Assembly: GCF_026385525.1 (NCBI RefSeq)
Contig: NZ_JANIDY010000001.1
Coordinates: 947,967-1,011,966 of the forward strand
DNA length: 64,000 bases
Origin: Bombella pluederhausensis
GTDB lineage: Bacteria > Pseudomonadota > Alphaproteobacteria > Acetobacterales > Acetobacteraceae
Direction of reading: 5' to 3'
The position numbers were made by a program, and so were the translations under genes. This document shows, piece after piece, positions 10,222 to 23,708 of this stretch (positions are counted from its first letter, which is position 1; each line of letters starts with the position of its first letter). The notes under the pieces are model-generated. The model had not been told where the DNA came from. It did not search any database and saw only the letters and a list, made by a program, of their open reading frames with translations.

Positions 10222-11640
10222 ATGCGTGCATTACCCCTCAACCTTGGCCTGATCCACTTCGTTGGCATTGGCGGCATCGGCATGTCCGGTATTGCCGAAG
10301 TGCTGCACATGCTTGGCTACAAGGTTCAGGGCTCGGATATTGCTGAAAATGCCAATGTAAAGCGTCTTCGCAAATCCGGCATTCATGTACATATCGGCCA
10401 TGATGAAGCCAATCTGGGGGAAGCACGGGTCGTTGTCATCTCTACCGCCGTGAAACGGGATAATCCGGAAGTCATGGCTGCCCGTGCCCGGCTGATTCCC
10501 GTTGTCCGGCGGGCAGAGATGCTGGCGGAGCTGATGCGCTTGCGCTGGGCCGTGGCCATCGGGGGGACGCATGGCAAGACCACTACCACCAGTCTCGTGG
10601 CCTGCGTGCTGGAACAGGCCAAACTGGACCCGACCGTCATCAATGGCGGTATCATTGAAGCCTATGGCACCAATACCCGCATGGGGTCCGGTGACTGGAT
10701 GGTTGTGGAAGCTGACGAAAGTGACGGCTCCTTCCTCCGCCTGCCCGCCATCATTGCCGTTGTCACCAACATGGACCCCGAACATCTGGATCATTGGGGG
10801 TCTGACGAGGCTATGGAAGCCGGATACCGACAGTTCGTCTCCAACATTCCCTTCTATGGCTTCGCTGTCCTCTGCGTAGATCACCCCCGTGTGCAGCAGA
10901 TGATTCCCCAGCTCTCCGACCACCGTGTCGTGACTTACGGCTTCAGCCCGCAGGCCGATGTCCGGGCCGAAATCATCGGGACGGACAGCAAGGGCGTGAC
11001 CTTCAACGTCACCATCACAGACCGGACCACCAGCAGCCAGCGTCTGGCGGGTCCATTCCATCTACCCATGTTCGGGCACCATAATGTCCTCAATGCCGTA
11101 GCGGCCATTGCCGTGGCGCAGGAAATGGAAATCCCCGATCACGTCATCGCTGATGCCCTTGGCGGCTTCCGTGGTGTCCAGCGTCGTTTCACCCTGACCG
11201 GCACATGGAATGACGTAAAAATCATTGATGATTACGGCCATCACCCTGTCGAAATCGCCGCCGTTCTGAAAGCTGCCCGGCAGGCTGGAGCCGGTCACGT
11301 CATCGCCGTCATCCAGCCGCACCGTTATTCACGCCTCAGCGCCCTGTTCAATGATTTCTGCACCTGCATGAATGACGCCGATACCGTCATCGTAGCCGAT
11401 GTCTATGCTGCCGGAGAAAGCCCCATCGAAGGCATCGGGCGGGACCAGCTTGTCGAAGGGCTGCGGGACCGTGGGCACCGCCATGTCCTGCCTCTGGCCT
11501 CCCCGGATGAATTGGCCGATCTTGTGGCTGACATTGCCGCCCCGGGCGATTATGTCGTCTGTCTCGGGGCTGGGTCCATCACTCATTGGGCACAGGCCCT
11601 GCCTGAACAGCTTTCCAACCTCAAGCGGGACGCATCATGA
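10222..11640 (+). CDS. murC: UDP-MurNAc:L-alanine ligase
   Basis: First peptide ligase of the muropeptide pathway (472 aa). The N-terminal nucleotide-sugar fold shows [11 protein letters not shown], the ATP loop GTHGKTT is at 115-121, and EADESDGSF and [10 protein letters not shown] are typical. The C-terminal domain contains DDYGHHPVE, and QPHRYSR follows. A GGAG lies nine bases before the ATG at 10222. The stop overlaps the murB ATG by four bases. Confidence 0.97.
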   Translation: MRALPLNLGLIHFVGIGGIGMSGIAEVLHMLGYKVQGSDIAENANVKRLRKSGIHVHIGHDEANLGEARVVVISTAVKRDNPEVMAARARLIPVVRRAEMLAELMRLRWAVAIGGTHGKTTTTSLVACVLEQAKLDPTVINGGIIEAYGTNTRMGSGDWMVVEADESDGSFLRLPAIIAVVTNMDPEHLDHWGSDEAMEAGYRQFVSNIPFYGFAVLCVDHPRVQQMIPQLSDHRVVTYGFSPQADVRAEIIGTDSKGVTFNVTITDRTTSSQRLAGPFHLPMFGHHNVLNAVAAIAVAQEMEIPDHVIADALGGFRGVQRRFTLTGTWNDVKIIDDYGHHPVEIAAVLKAARQAGAGHVIAVIQPHRYSRLSALFNDFCTCMNDADTVIVADVYAAGESPIEGIGRDQLVEGLRDRGHRHVLPLASPDELADLVADIAAPGDYVVCLGAGSITHWAQALPEQLSNLKRDAS

Positions 11641-12554
11641 CGGCTGGCACCCTTTTCCAGAGTCTGCGAGGCCGACTGAAAGCACAAGCCCCTCTGGCCG
11701 CCCGCAGTTGGTTCCGCAGCGGTGGAGCCGCAGACTGGCTGTTCGTCCCGCAGGATGCCGAAGACCTTGCCTCGGCCCTGCGCCAGTGCCCGCCTGATAT
11801 GCCCGTGACGGTTCTGGGGGCCTGCTCCAACGTCATCATTCGTGATGGTGGCCTACCGGGATTGACCATCCGCCTCGCCGGAGGCTTCGCTGGTATCGAG
11901 GCTGATGGCGATGGCCTGATCACTGGAGCCGCTGCACTGGACAGTAGCGTGGCCGAAACGGCGGCACAGGCTGGCATGTCCGGCTTTGCGTTTCTCTCCA
12001 CCATTCCCGGCTCCATTGGCGGGGCAGTCTGCATGAATGCGGGGGCCTATGGGGGTGACATGTCCACCCTACTCGACTGGGTAGACATCCTGACCCATGA
12101 AGGCACCCTCCAGCGTCTGCCCGCCTCGGCCCTGAACATGCAGTACCGTCACAGCTCCCTGCCTGAAGGCAGCATCGTCCTGCGTGCCCGCCTGAAAGCC
12201 TGTGAAGAGGAAGACCCCGCCGCCATACAGCAGAAAATGCAGGAGATGCGGGCCAGTCGTGAGGCCAGCCAGCCCCTGCGGGCCCGGACAGGTGGCTCCA
12301 CCTTCCGCAATCCCGAAGGCCATAAAGCATGGGAGCTGATTGACGCTGCCGGCTGCCGGGGCCTACGCCACGGCGGAGCGCAGATCAGCGAAAAGCACTG
12401 CAATTTCATGCTCAACACAGGTAACGCCACCAGCACGGAGCTGGAGGAACTCGGTGAAACAGTCCGTGCCCGTGTTCTGGATAAAAGCGGCATCAGTCTT
12501 CATTGGGAAATCAAACGACTAGGCCGTCCTCTCCCCTCCGCTCCTTCCCTCTGA
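11637..12554 (+). CDS. murB: UDP-N-acetylenolpyruvoylglucosamine reductase
   Basis: FAD-dependent reductase that makes UDP-MurNAc from the enolpyruvyl intermediate (305 aa). FAD-binding residues appear in [15 protein letters not shown] (58-72) and [27 protein letters not shown] contains the family's catalytic serine, and a C-terminal HWEIKRLG closes the domain. It is a type I MurB by overall pattern. It overlaps murC by ATGA and ddl by TGATG. Confidence 0.96.
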   Translation: MTAGTLFQSLRGRLKAQAPLAARSWFRSGGAADWLFVPQDAEDLASALRQCPPDMPVTVLGACSNVIIRDGGLPGLTIRLAGGFAGIEADGDGLITGAAALDSSVAETAAQAGMSGFAFLSTIPGSIGGAVCMNAGAYGGDMSTLLDWVDILTHEGTLQRLPASALNMQYRHSSLPEGSIVLRARLKACEEEDPAAIQQKMQEMRASREASQPLRARTGGSTFRNPEGHKAWELIDAAGCRGLRHGGAQISEKHCNFMLNTGNATSTELEELGETVRARVLDKSGISLHWEIKRLGRPLPSAPSL

Positions 12555-13558
12555 TGATGAGACAACCGGGCATGACAGACAAAAATACTCTCCCCGCCGC
12601 CAAGCCTCTTTCCATCGCTGTATTGATGGGCGGTATATCCAGCGAACGTAGCGTCAGCCTCTCCAGCGGCAAGGCTGTCATGACCGCTCTGAAAGAAGCC
12701 GGACATCATGTTCACGCCATCGATGCAGGACCGGACATCACAGCCACTATCACCGCTCTGAAAGCCTGCCAGCCGGATGCTGTCTTCAATGCCCTTCATG
12801 GTCCCGGTGGCGAAGATGGCGCCATTCAGGGCGTTCTGGAATGGCTGGGAATTCCCCATACCCACTCTGGCATTCTGGCTTCTGCCATTGCCATGAACAA
12901 GGCCAGCACTCGTATGGCCCTTCAGGCAGCCGGACTGCCTGTGGCAGAAGGCTGTCTCATCACGCCGGAAGAACTGAAACAACGGGCACCGTTACAGGCC
13001 CCCTATGTGCTCAAGCCCGTAGCGGAAGGCTCCTCTGTCGGTGTGCACATTCTTCATGAAGATGATGCCGAAAAACGCCGGACCATCGCCGATTCATGGA
13101 CATTCGGCCCCCAGATTCTGGCCGAGCGTTTCATCCCCGGCCGTGAGCTGACGGTTGCCGTACTTGGTGATGATGCCTTAGCCGTAACGGAAATCCTCCC
13201 GCAGGAAAGTGGCGGGTTTTACGACTTCGCTGCCAAATATCAGGCCAATGGTTCCCGCCACATCATCCCAGCCCCCCTGCCTTCTGACATTACGGAACAG
13301 GCCCTCACCCTTGCCCGCAAGGCTCATCAGGCTCTGGGCTGCAAGGGAGCCAGCCGGACAGACTACCGTTATGATGGCGATCGTAGCGAGCTCATCATTC
13401 TGGAGGTCAACACCCAGCCGGGTATGACGGCCACATCCCTGCTCCCCGAGCAGGCCGCCGCACGCGGTGTGAGCTATCCGCTGCTCTGTCACTGGCTGGT
13501 GCTGGATGCGCTGGGTCAGGCACAGCCTCTGTCCCTTCATCCCGTTCCCCAGCCCTGA
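12554..13558 (+). CDS. ddl: D-alanine-D-alanine ligase
   Basis: ATP-grasp ligase that supplies D-Ala-D-Ala to MurF. The ATG at 12554 overlaps the murB stop and gives 334 aa; a second ATG lies one codon later and a third at 12572. Motifs include VLMGGISSERSVSLSSG near the N-terminus, NALHGPGGEDGAIQG, YVLKPVAEGSSVGV, and the C-terminal LEVNTQPGMT, where E and N bind metal in this family. The frame remains open upstream into murB, but those codons are not needed. Confidence 0.95.
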   Translation: MMRQPGMTDKNTLPAAKPLSIAVLMGGISSERSVSLSSGKAVMTALKEAGHHVHAIDAGPDITATITALKACQPDAVFNALHGPGGEDGAIQGVLEWLGIPHTHSGILASAIAMNKASTRMALQAAGLPVAEGCLITPEELKQRAPLQAPYVLKPVAEGSSVGVHILHEDDAEKRRTIADSWTFGPQILAERFIPGRELTVAVLGDDALAVTEILPQESGGFYDFAAKYQANGSRHIIPAPLPSDITEQALTLARKAHQALGCKGASRTDYRYDGDRSELIILEVNTQPGMTATSLLPEQAAARGVSYPLLCHWLVLDALGQAQPLSLHPVPQP

Positions 13559-13576
13559 AACGGCTGACGCACCGTG

Positions 13577-14458
13577 ATGTCCTTCTTCAGAAAACGGCCT
13601 CAGGCCCCTGTTGATCCCTATGGAGACCGCCCCTCCAGCATGTCCCTGTTCTGGCAGAGGCAGAAGGTCATCATGCGGCGTCTGGGTATCATGCTGCTGG
13701 TCCTTTTCCTACTGGCAGGGACTGGCTGGCTGGCATGGACAAGTCTCGGTGCCCACACCCTAACCAGCAGCCTGCGTGCCCGTCTGGCTGCACTGGACCC
13801 TCTACAGATACGCCACATCACCATTACAGGGCGCCACCTGACGGATGAGAGCGAGATCATGGAGGCCCTTGGCACAAACCTGAATCGTTCTCTTTTCAGC
13901 TTCTCTGTCGAAGATGCTCGCCAACGGATTGATGCACTCCCCTTCATTGAGCGCTCCACGGTCGAGCGGCATCTGCCCGATACCGTCAACGTCACGGTGG
14001 AGGAAAAAAATCCCATCGCCATCTGGCAGATGGATGGTCATTTCGTCCTCATCAACCAAAAAGGTGACACAGTTTCCCGGCAGGAGCTGACCGCTCATAA
14101 CAGCTCAGTCTTCCGCAAGCTGCCCCTTGTCGTTGGAATGGGTGCAAACACGGAGGCTGATGCCATCATTACCCTGCTAAACCAGTTTCCGGACATCAAC
14201 AGCCACACACTGGCCCTGATCCGCATCGGCCAGCGGCGCTGGAACATCCTCATGCAAAACGGCACAACCCTCATGCTGCCAGAAGGTGCCGAGGCAGCCG
14301 CTCTCGCACGGCTACATACCTACCAGACAGACTACCAGCTGTTAGACCGTCCCCTCAAAACGATTGACATGCGCCTCTCTGACCGTATGGTCATCCATCC
14401 TGCCACCCCCAACGCCGACCAGGATGCACAGCCCACGCCTCCACCGTCCGAGCACTGA
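13577..14458 (+). CDS. ftsQ: Cell division protein FtsQ
   Basis: Bitopic divisome protein linking the early and late division proteins. A basic N-terminus, one membrane segment at about residues 36-57 and a POTRA domain around residues 75-145 (IRHITITGRH, then VNVTVEEKNPIAIW) fit the family. Length is about 293 aa. A GTG at 13574 directly precedes the ATG at 13577, so either could be used. It stands between ddl and ftsA, as in most dcw clusters. Confidence 0.93.
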   Translation: MSFFRKRPQAPVDPYGDRPSSMSLFWQRQKVIMRRLGIMLLVLFLLAGTGWLAWTSLGAHTLTSSLRARLAALDPLQIRHITITGRHLTDESEIMEALGTNLNRSLFSFSVEDARQRIDALPFIERSTVERHLPDTVNVTVEEKNPIAIWQMDGHFVLINQKGDTVSRQELTAHNSSVFRKLPLVVGMGANTEADAIITLLNQFPDINSHTLALIRIGQRRWNILMQNGTTLMLPEGAEAAALARLHTYQTDYQLLDRPLKTIDMRLSDRMVIHPATPNADQDAQPTPPPSEH

Positions 14459-14464
14459 AGCCTC

Positions 14465-15796
14465 ATGACCCGCCCTGCTCCCCATTCTCGCCAGTCTCAG
14501 GTAGTCCTCCAGCAGAGCCGTGCCATCCTGCCCATTCTTCCCTCCGAGGAGCAGCAGGGCTTTACATGGACACCGGGCCTGAAAACGGTTCTCGATATCG
14601 GCTCAACAAAAACAACCTGCCTGATCGGCCAAGGTCTGAAAAATGGTGGGCTACGGGTGCTTAGCTGGGGATGGCGGCGTTCGGAAGGCATTAACTCAGG
14701 GGCTATTGTTGATGCCCGCAAGGTGGAACGGGTCATCCGGGCTACGGTCGGCGATGCGGAACGTAAGATCAGCCGCCGGATCAGGGATGTCACCGTTAAT
14801 CTCTCCTGCGGGAATCCCCGCAGCTATCATGTCGATGCCTATCTGGCACCCGGTGGCCGGGAAGTGGGTGAAGAAGACATCCAGTATCTTTACGAACAGG
14901 CCCGCCACGATGCCATCGAGCCAGATCGCAGGCTTGTCCATGTCATGCCACTTGGTTTCAACGTGGATGACAACATCACAGTGCTCGATCCCTGCGGGCA
15001 ACGCTGTGAAAAGCTGATGGGCAAGTTTCATGTCATTGATGCGCAAATCAGCCCCCTTCACACCCTTGATGCCGTCCTGCGCAAAGCAGAACTTCGGGCC
15101 GTTGACATGCTCTCCAGCCCTATCGCCTCCGGCATCGCCGTTCTGGACCATGATGAGCGTGACCTTGGGGTGACCGTTGTTGACATGGGAGCAGGCACCA
15201 CGACCCTCTCCGTCTTCGCCCGTGGCCGTGTGCTCTATACCCGGCATATCCGGGTTGGCGGGCATCACATCACACGGGACATTGCCGGTTATCTGTCCAT
15301 CCCGATCGAAACGGCAGAACGTCTCAAAACCCTTTATGGTGTGGCCTGTGCATCCTCCAATGATTCTTCAATCCCCATTGCGCTTCCCCTCTCCCACCAT
15401 AATGCCGTTCGCCAGATCACCCGGGCCGACCTCGTCCGGGCCATTGCCCCCCGTGTTGAAGAAACATTGGAAATGCTGCGGCATGAGCTGGATGGTGCCG
15501 GACTGGGCCGCCCAGCGGAAGGACGTGTCGTTCTGACAGGCGGCGGAGCGCTGCTCAACGGGCTTGATACGGTCGCTGCCGAAATCCTCAATCGCCCCGT
15601 GCAGGTCCGCTCCCCCTCAGGCATACGGGGGCTGCCGGAAGCTGACCATCCTTCCATATGGGCAGGATTTTCCACGGCATCGGGGCTGCTCGCATGGGCT
15701 GCCGGAGCTCGTGACAGTTTCTGCCTGCCAGAAAAAGAGATTCCACAGCGAGGCATGGGATGGCGCCTTGCCAGACTGCTACGAAGAAAGTTATGA
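14465..15796 (+). CDS. ftsA: Cell division protein FtsA, actin-like membrane tether
   Basis: Actin-fold ATPase that anchors FtsZ to the membrane (443 aa). Phosphate-binding LDIGSTKTTCLIG lies near residues 42-54 and VVDMGAGTTTLSVF in the middle; GGGALLNG marks the second nucleotide-binding segment. A C-terminal cluster of basic and hydrophobic residues (GWRLARLLRRKL) looks like the amphipathic membrane-targeting helix. It starts six bases after ftsQ, and 128 bases separate it from ftsZ, where a separate ftsZ promoter may lie. Confidence 0.95.
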   Translation: MTRPAPHSRQSQVVLQQSRAILPILPSEEQQGFTWTPGLKTVLDIGSTKTTCLIGQGLKNGGLRVLSWGWRRSEGINSGAIVDARKVERVIRATVGDAERKISRRIRDVTVNLSCGNPRSYHVDAYLAPGGREVGEEDIQYLYEQARHDAIEPDRRLVHVMPLGFNVDDNITVLDPCGQRCEKLMGKFHVIDAQISPLHTLDAVLRKAELRAVDMLSSPIASGIAVLDHDERDLGVTVVDMGAGTTTLSVFARGRVLYTRHIRVGGHHITRDIAGYLSIPIETAERLKTLYGVACASSNDSSIPIALPLSHHNAVRQITRADLVRAIAPRVEETLEMLRHELDGAGLGRPAEGRVVLTGGGALLNGLDTVAAEILNRPVQVRSPSGIRGLPEADHPSIWAGFSTASGLLAWAAGARDSFCLPEKEIPQRGMGWRLARLLRRKL

Positions 15797-15924
15797 GCTG
15801 AAGATGTAGGGCTGATATTTAGCGTTACATCTCCGTCTCCAAATGCTACCGTGTAGCCAATATCTGTCTGCTACAGCCTTACCTGTAGCCATCTGTTCTC
15901 ATCCACGGCCGGAGCAAGACCGTT

Positions 15925-17391
15925 ATGTCATTGAACCTGACCCCAACATCCCCCGGTGTAAGCGCTGTCAGCCCCCCGCGCATTACCGTCATTGGAGTTG
16001 GTGGCGGCGGGGTCAATGCGGTCAACAACATGATTACCGGCCAGCTGCGTGGCGTGAACTTCATTGCCGCTAACACAGATGCCCAGCAGCTTGCCCTCTC
16101 CAAGGCAGAGACACGGCTTCAGCTTGGCCCTACCCTGACGCGTGGGCTGGGTGCTGGTGCAAAGCCTGAAGTAGGTCGCCAGTCTGCTGAAGAAGTGGAA
16201 GATGAAATCCGCCAGCATCTGGAAGGTGTGGACCTCGTCTTCGTGACGGCTGGCATGGGCGGCGGCACTGGCACAGGGGCGGCCCCTGTCGTGGCCCGGA
16301 TTGCTCATGAAGTCGGGGCCCTGACCATCGGTGTCGTCTCCAAACCGTTCGACTTTGAAGGCTCCCGCCGCAGCCGTGCCGCAGCCGCCGGTATTGCCGA
16401 GCTGGAAAAATATGTCGATACACTTCTGGTCATTCCTAACCAGAACCTCTTTGGCAGCGCTTCCCTGACCACGTCACTCGTGGAAGCCTTCGCCATGGCA
16501 GATGATGTCCTCTATAGCGGCGTCCGCAGTGTGACTGATCTGATGCTGGAAGCCGGTTATCAGAATCTCGACTTTGCTGATGTCCGCACCGTCATGAGTG
16601 GTATGGGCAAGGCCATGATGGGCATTGGCATGGCCTCAGCCGAGGAAGATGGTGAGGACTGGGCTATCACCGCCGCCGAACGGGCCATCTCCAACCCACT
16701 GCTTGAAGAAACATCCATCGCTGGGGCTCGTGCTCTGCTTGTCAACGTCACACTTGGCGAAGATATGAGCCTGCTGGCCTATAACCAGATCATGAATCTC
16801 ATTCGTGAGACCGCAAACTGCGAAGATGAAGAAATCAACAGCGGTTTTGTCGTCAAGCCAGAGATGAATGGTAAGGTTCAGGTGTCCGTCATCGCTACGG
16901 GTCTGGATGGTCGGACCCGTTATGACGTCTCCGACAATATCGCTGCCGAGAAGCAACAGCAGGTTCCTCCGGTGCGGGAAAATCCCATCCCCAGACCTGC
17001 CGTTCCCGAAGAAGCACCAGCCGCTCAGGAAGATGAAACCCCTGAGCAGGACAGCCAGCCGTCTCCGGAAGAAGAAGCCCCTGCTCATGAGGCTCCTCAG
17101 CCGGAAGCAGCAGCTGATTCCACACCGCCTTTGCCTAATTATGACCCGCATCTTGGGCCGCACCAGCCTGCGGGAACAGCACCTGAGCCCGTCCGCCCTC
17201 GTGAGGAACCAGCGCAGACAGGTGGCGGACTGTTTAGCCGCTTCTTCCGCAGCCGCCCGGCGGCCGATCAGGAACGCCGTGACCCGCCGCCTCCAGCAGG
17301 GCAGAAATCTCCACAGCGTGATCACACCTCTCCCCTTGCTGAGGATGATGACCTGAACATTCCCACTTACCTGCGCCGTGGGCCAAAATAA
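15925..17391 (+). CDS. ftsZ: Cell division GTPase FtsZ
   Basis: Tubulin-like GTPase that forms the Z ring. The GTP-binding signature GGGTGTG is at residues 112-118, and a T7-loop-like [11 protein letters not shown] lies further on. The globular part ends near residue 325. A linker of about 150 residues, rich in Pro, Glu, Gln and Ala, then leads to the conserved C-terminal peptide [15 protein letters not shown], which binds FtsA. The total of 488 aa is long for FtsZ but usual for alphaproteobacteria, where the linker is extended. Confidence 0.97.
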   Translation: MSLNLTPTSPGVSAVSPPRITVIGVGGGGVNAVNNMITGQLRGVNFIAANTDAQQLALSKAETRLQLGPTLTRGLGAGAKPEVGRQSAEEVEDEIRQHLEGVDLVFVTAGMGGGTGTGAAPVVARIAHEVGALTIGVVSKPFDFEGSRRSRAAAAGIAELEKYVDTLLVIPNQNLFGSASLTTSLVEAFAMADDVLYSGVRSVTDLMLEAGYQNLDFADVRTVMSGMGKAMMGIGMASAEEDGEDWAITAAERAISNPLLEETSIAGARALLVNVTLGEDMSLLAYNQIMNLIRETANCEDEEINSGFVVKPEMNGKVQVSVIATGLDGRTRYDVSDNIAAEKQQQVPPVRENPIPRPAVPEEAPAAQEDETPEQDSQPSPEEEAPAHEAPQPEAAADSTPPLPNYDPHLGPHQPAGTAPEPVRPREEPAQTGGGLFSRFFRSRPAADQERRDPPPPAGQKSPQRDHTSPLAEDDDLNIPTYLRRGPK

Positions 17392-17402
17392 GCCCCTCAT
17401 GA

Positions 17403-17440
17403 TCCCGACTGTCCCGCCCAACGTGGCGGAACGGTCGGGA
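17403..17440. terminator. Long inverted repeat between ftsZ and lpxC
   Basis: Two arms beginning TCCCGAC and ending GTCGGGA fold into a hairpin of about 16 pairs with two mismatches and a small loop. No T-run follows, so it may slow or attenuate read-through, or protect the ftsZ mRNA 3' end, rather than act as a full terminator. A short repeat of the arm sequence (GTCCCGCCAC) follows immediately. Confidence 0.5.
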
Positions 17441-17467
17441 GTCCCGCCACGCTGAACAGGGGCCCCC

Positions 17468-18454
17468 ATGGCCGAGCAGACCGCCCGCACGACAGATACG
17501 GCTTCCCTGCGCCGCTGGACCCGCTTTCAGGCCAGCATTGGTTCCTCCTCACCGACCATCATGCAAACAACCCTGAAACACCCCATCCATTGCCGGGGGA
17601 TCGGGCTGCATGCTGGCCAGCCTGTTCTGATGCGGCTCATTCCGGCAGAAGCGGATACGGGCATTCGCTTCCAACGACTGGATAAGGCGGGATCGGCACC
17701 ATTCCGTATTACGCCAGACCGTATCATTTCCAGTCCTCTGGCTACTGTGGCCGCTTCTCCCCATCAGGCTGACCTGCATGTGGCCACTATTGAGCATCTC
17801 ATGGCCGCCCTCCATGCCTCTGGCATAGATAATCTTCTGATTCAGCTGGATGGGCCGGAACTGCCCATTCTGGATGGCTGTTCACAGGCTTTTCTCTTTC
17901 TCCTTGATTCAGCGGGTATTGTGAGGCTGGAGACACCCCGGCGCTCCATAGAGGTTCTTCGTACCGTTCATGTCACTGGCAAAAATGGAGCCCATGCTCG
18001 CCTCCTACCGGGGAAGGCAGGACAATTAGAGATTGCCCTGACCATTGATTTCCCCGCCCCAGCCATTGGCAAACAGTCCCACGAGATCACCCTCTCCCGG
18101 CAAAATTTTGAGCAGGACGTGGCCTTCTGCCGAACCTTCGTCAATCATCAGGACATTGCTCCCCTTCAGGCGCAGGGGCTGGCTCTTGGTGGTTCACTGG
18201 AAAACGCTCTCGTCATCCAACATGATCGTATCCTCAATCCCGGCGGGCTGCGCCATAGTGAAGAATGTGTCCGCCACAAAATATTGGATACGATTGGAGA
18301 CCTCTATTGTGCAGGCTATACATTATCCTGCCGCTATGAAGGTCACAAAACAGGTCATGCTCTCAATAACCAGCTTCTGCGTGCCCTGTTCGCCTCGCCA
18401 GAAAACTGGCGGTTCTCTGATGGAAGCGCATCGTCACTTCCCCCTTCCGAATGA
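17468..18454 (+). CDS. lpxC: UDP-3-O-acyl-GlcNAc deacetylase LpxC
   Basis: Zinc-dependent deacetylase, the committed step of lipid A synthesis. The core begins at MQTTLKHPIHCRGIGLHAG; zinc-ligand motifs are visible in TIEHLMAALHASGIDN, LDTIGDLYCAG and GHKTGHALNN. The start at 17468 is chosen because an AGGGG lies about six bases upstream; it adds a 31-residue N-terminal extension not found in classic LpxC. An ATG at 17561 would give the shorter form. Placement after ftsZ is common in proteobacteria. Confidence 0.95.
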   Translation: MAEQTARTTDTASLRRWTRFQASIGSSSPTIMQTTLKHPIHCRGIGLHAGQPVLMRLIPAEADTGIRFQRLDKAGSAPFRITPDRIISSPLATVAASPHQADLHVATIEHLMAALHASGIDNLLIQLDGPELPILDGCSQAFLFLLDSAGIVRLETPRRSIEVLRTVHVTGKNGAHARLLPGKAGQLEIALTIDFPAPAIGKQSHEITLSRQNFEQDVAFCRTFVNHQDIAPLQAQGLALGGSLENALVIQHDRILNPGGLRHSEECVRHKILDTIGDLYCAGYTLSCRYEGHKTGHALNNQLLRALFASPENWRFSDGSASSLPPSE

Positions 18455-18517
18455 TAATCTCAGGCCGGAAAGCAAGAACCCCCTTTTCCCAGAAAACTCC
18501 CATGCTATAAGAAAATC

Positions 18518-19540
18518 ATGGTCAGCAGCATCCTAAAATCCCACATGGGTTCATCCCGTTTCAGTCTCTCGGTCTTTGGTATCCCGGCTCTGCTTGGGCT
18601 TGCCCTCCTCACCGGCTGTTCCAGCTCCGATGCCGACATACAGGCAAAGCTGCCACGCACGGCAGATGCTGAGACCCTCTATAATTACGGGATCGATGCC
18701 CTTCATGGTGGCCATTACAAGCTGGCCAGTAGCGAGTTTGAGCTCCTGCAGCAGAACTTCCCTTACTCCGGCTATACGGGCAGTGCCGAGCTGATGGAAG
18801 GTTATGCCTACTATCTACAGGGGGAGTATGCCCTCTCTGTCCAGCAGCTGGAACGCTACCTCCAGCTGCACCCGACAAGCCCGGATGCTGCATACGCCTA
18901 CTACCTGCGTGGCCTCTGCTATTATGAACAGATTGGTGATGTCTCCCGTGACCAGCTCGGCACGCTGGAAGCCATGGATGCTCTGCAGGAAGTCATCACC
19001 CGCTTTCCCCAGACATCCTATGCTCGTGATGCCCAGCTGAAGATCGACCTCTGCCGTGACCATCTGGCCGGTAAGGAAATGTTCGTTGGCCGTTACTACC
19101 AGCGGGAAAAAGACTATCAGGCTGCCTATGGCCGCTACCAGCGTGTCATTCAGGACTTCCAGACGACAAACCACGTCCCGGAAGCGCTGGAACGCCTGGT
19201 TGAAGTCAATCTGGACCTCGGCCTGCCTGATGAGGCACGACAGGCCGCTGCCGTTCTCGGCTACAACGCCCCGGATAGCCGCTGGTATCGCCTTGCTTAC
19301 AATAAGCTGAAATATAACCACCAGCTCACGCCGCAGCTTCCCAAACCCTCACGCAGCGAGAAGAAGCGTGAACGTCATGACAGGAAACATCATGTCATGG
19401 CACCACCTCCCGTACAGCAGGGTGCACCGGCCTCCCCGGATTCCGTCATCGTACAGCCTGTATCCACGACACAGTCTGCCCCCGTGACATCCGTTGAGAT
19501 TCCACCGGCTCCTACGGGTAACGGTAAAAAGTCACGCTAA
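18518..19540 (+). CDS. bamD: Outer membrane assembly lipoprotein BamD
   Basis: Lipoprotein of the BAM complex that inserts outer-membrane beta-barrels. The N-terminus carries a hydrophobic signal with a lipobox ending LLTGC (C34). Tetratricopeptide-like helices follow (LYNYGIDALHGGHYKLA, AYYLQGEYALSVQQLERYL, AYYLRGLCYYEQIGD). The C-terminal ~70 residues are basic and then Pro/Ser/Thr-rich, longer than in E. coli BamD. An internal ATG at 18545 is an alternative start that keeps the whole lipobox. Confidence 0.92.
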   Translation: MVSSILKSHMGSSRFSLSVFGIPALLGLALLTGCSSSDADIQAKLPRTADAETLYNYGIDALHGGHYKLASSEFELLQQNFPYSGYTGSAELMEGYAYYLQGEYALSVQQLERYLQLHPTSPDAAYAYYLRGLCYYEQIGDVSRDQLGTLEAMDALQEVITRFPQTSYARDAQLKIDLCRDHLAGKEMFVGRYYQREKDYQAAYGRYQRVIQDFQTTNHVPEALERLVEVNLDLGLPDEARQAAAVLGYNAPDSRWYRLAYNKLKYNHQLTPQLPKPSRSEKKRERHDRKHHVMAPPPVQQGAPASPDSVIVQPVSTTQSAPVTSVEIPPAPTGNGKKSR

Positions 19541-19592
19541 ACCACAGTGGCCGGGATGCCTGCCCGTTTCTGACCCTTTATGGAACGTAACA

Positions 19593-19620
19593 TGCGGAGC
19601 CGGAATTATCTGGCTCCGCA
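19593..19620 (+). terminator. Hairpin after bamD
   Basis: A nine-pair perfect stem TGCGGAGCC / GGCTCCGCA with a ten-base loop lies 52 bases after the bamD stop and 126 bases before recN. It has no strong T-run, so termination strength is uncertain. Confidence 0.5.
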
Positions 19621-19746
19621 TCATTCCACCAGCTTCCCCTATTGCACTGGCTGCTTTTCTTCCTGAATATCTGGCACCGCATTTTCTAAAGACCCACGGC
19701 AGATGGACATAATCCACACTCTCTGCACGGTTCTGGAGGCTGCATT

Positions 19747-23561
<3,815 letters not shown>

Positions 23562-23708
23562 GCAGCCGCAGCAGTTGGGGTAAACAGGCCGTAAAAAAGA
23601 GACTGCTATCCGCCCGAAACGGCACAAAGAAATTGAAACCTGCCCCAACTGCATTATCATGCCCGCATCATCACCGCCTGCCCTGTCGGGCGGGTATAGA
23701 GAGAGCGC

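Noticed and set aside
19541..19746. LexA box before recN
   Set aside because: No GTTC-N7-GTTC or GAAC-N7-GAAC pattern was found in the region.
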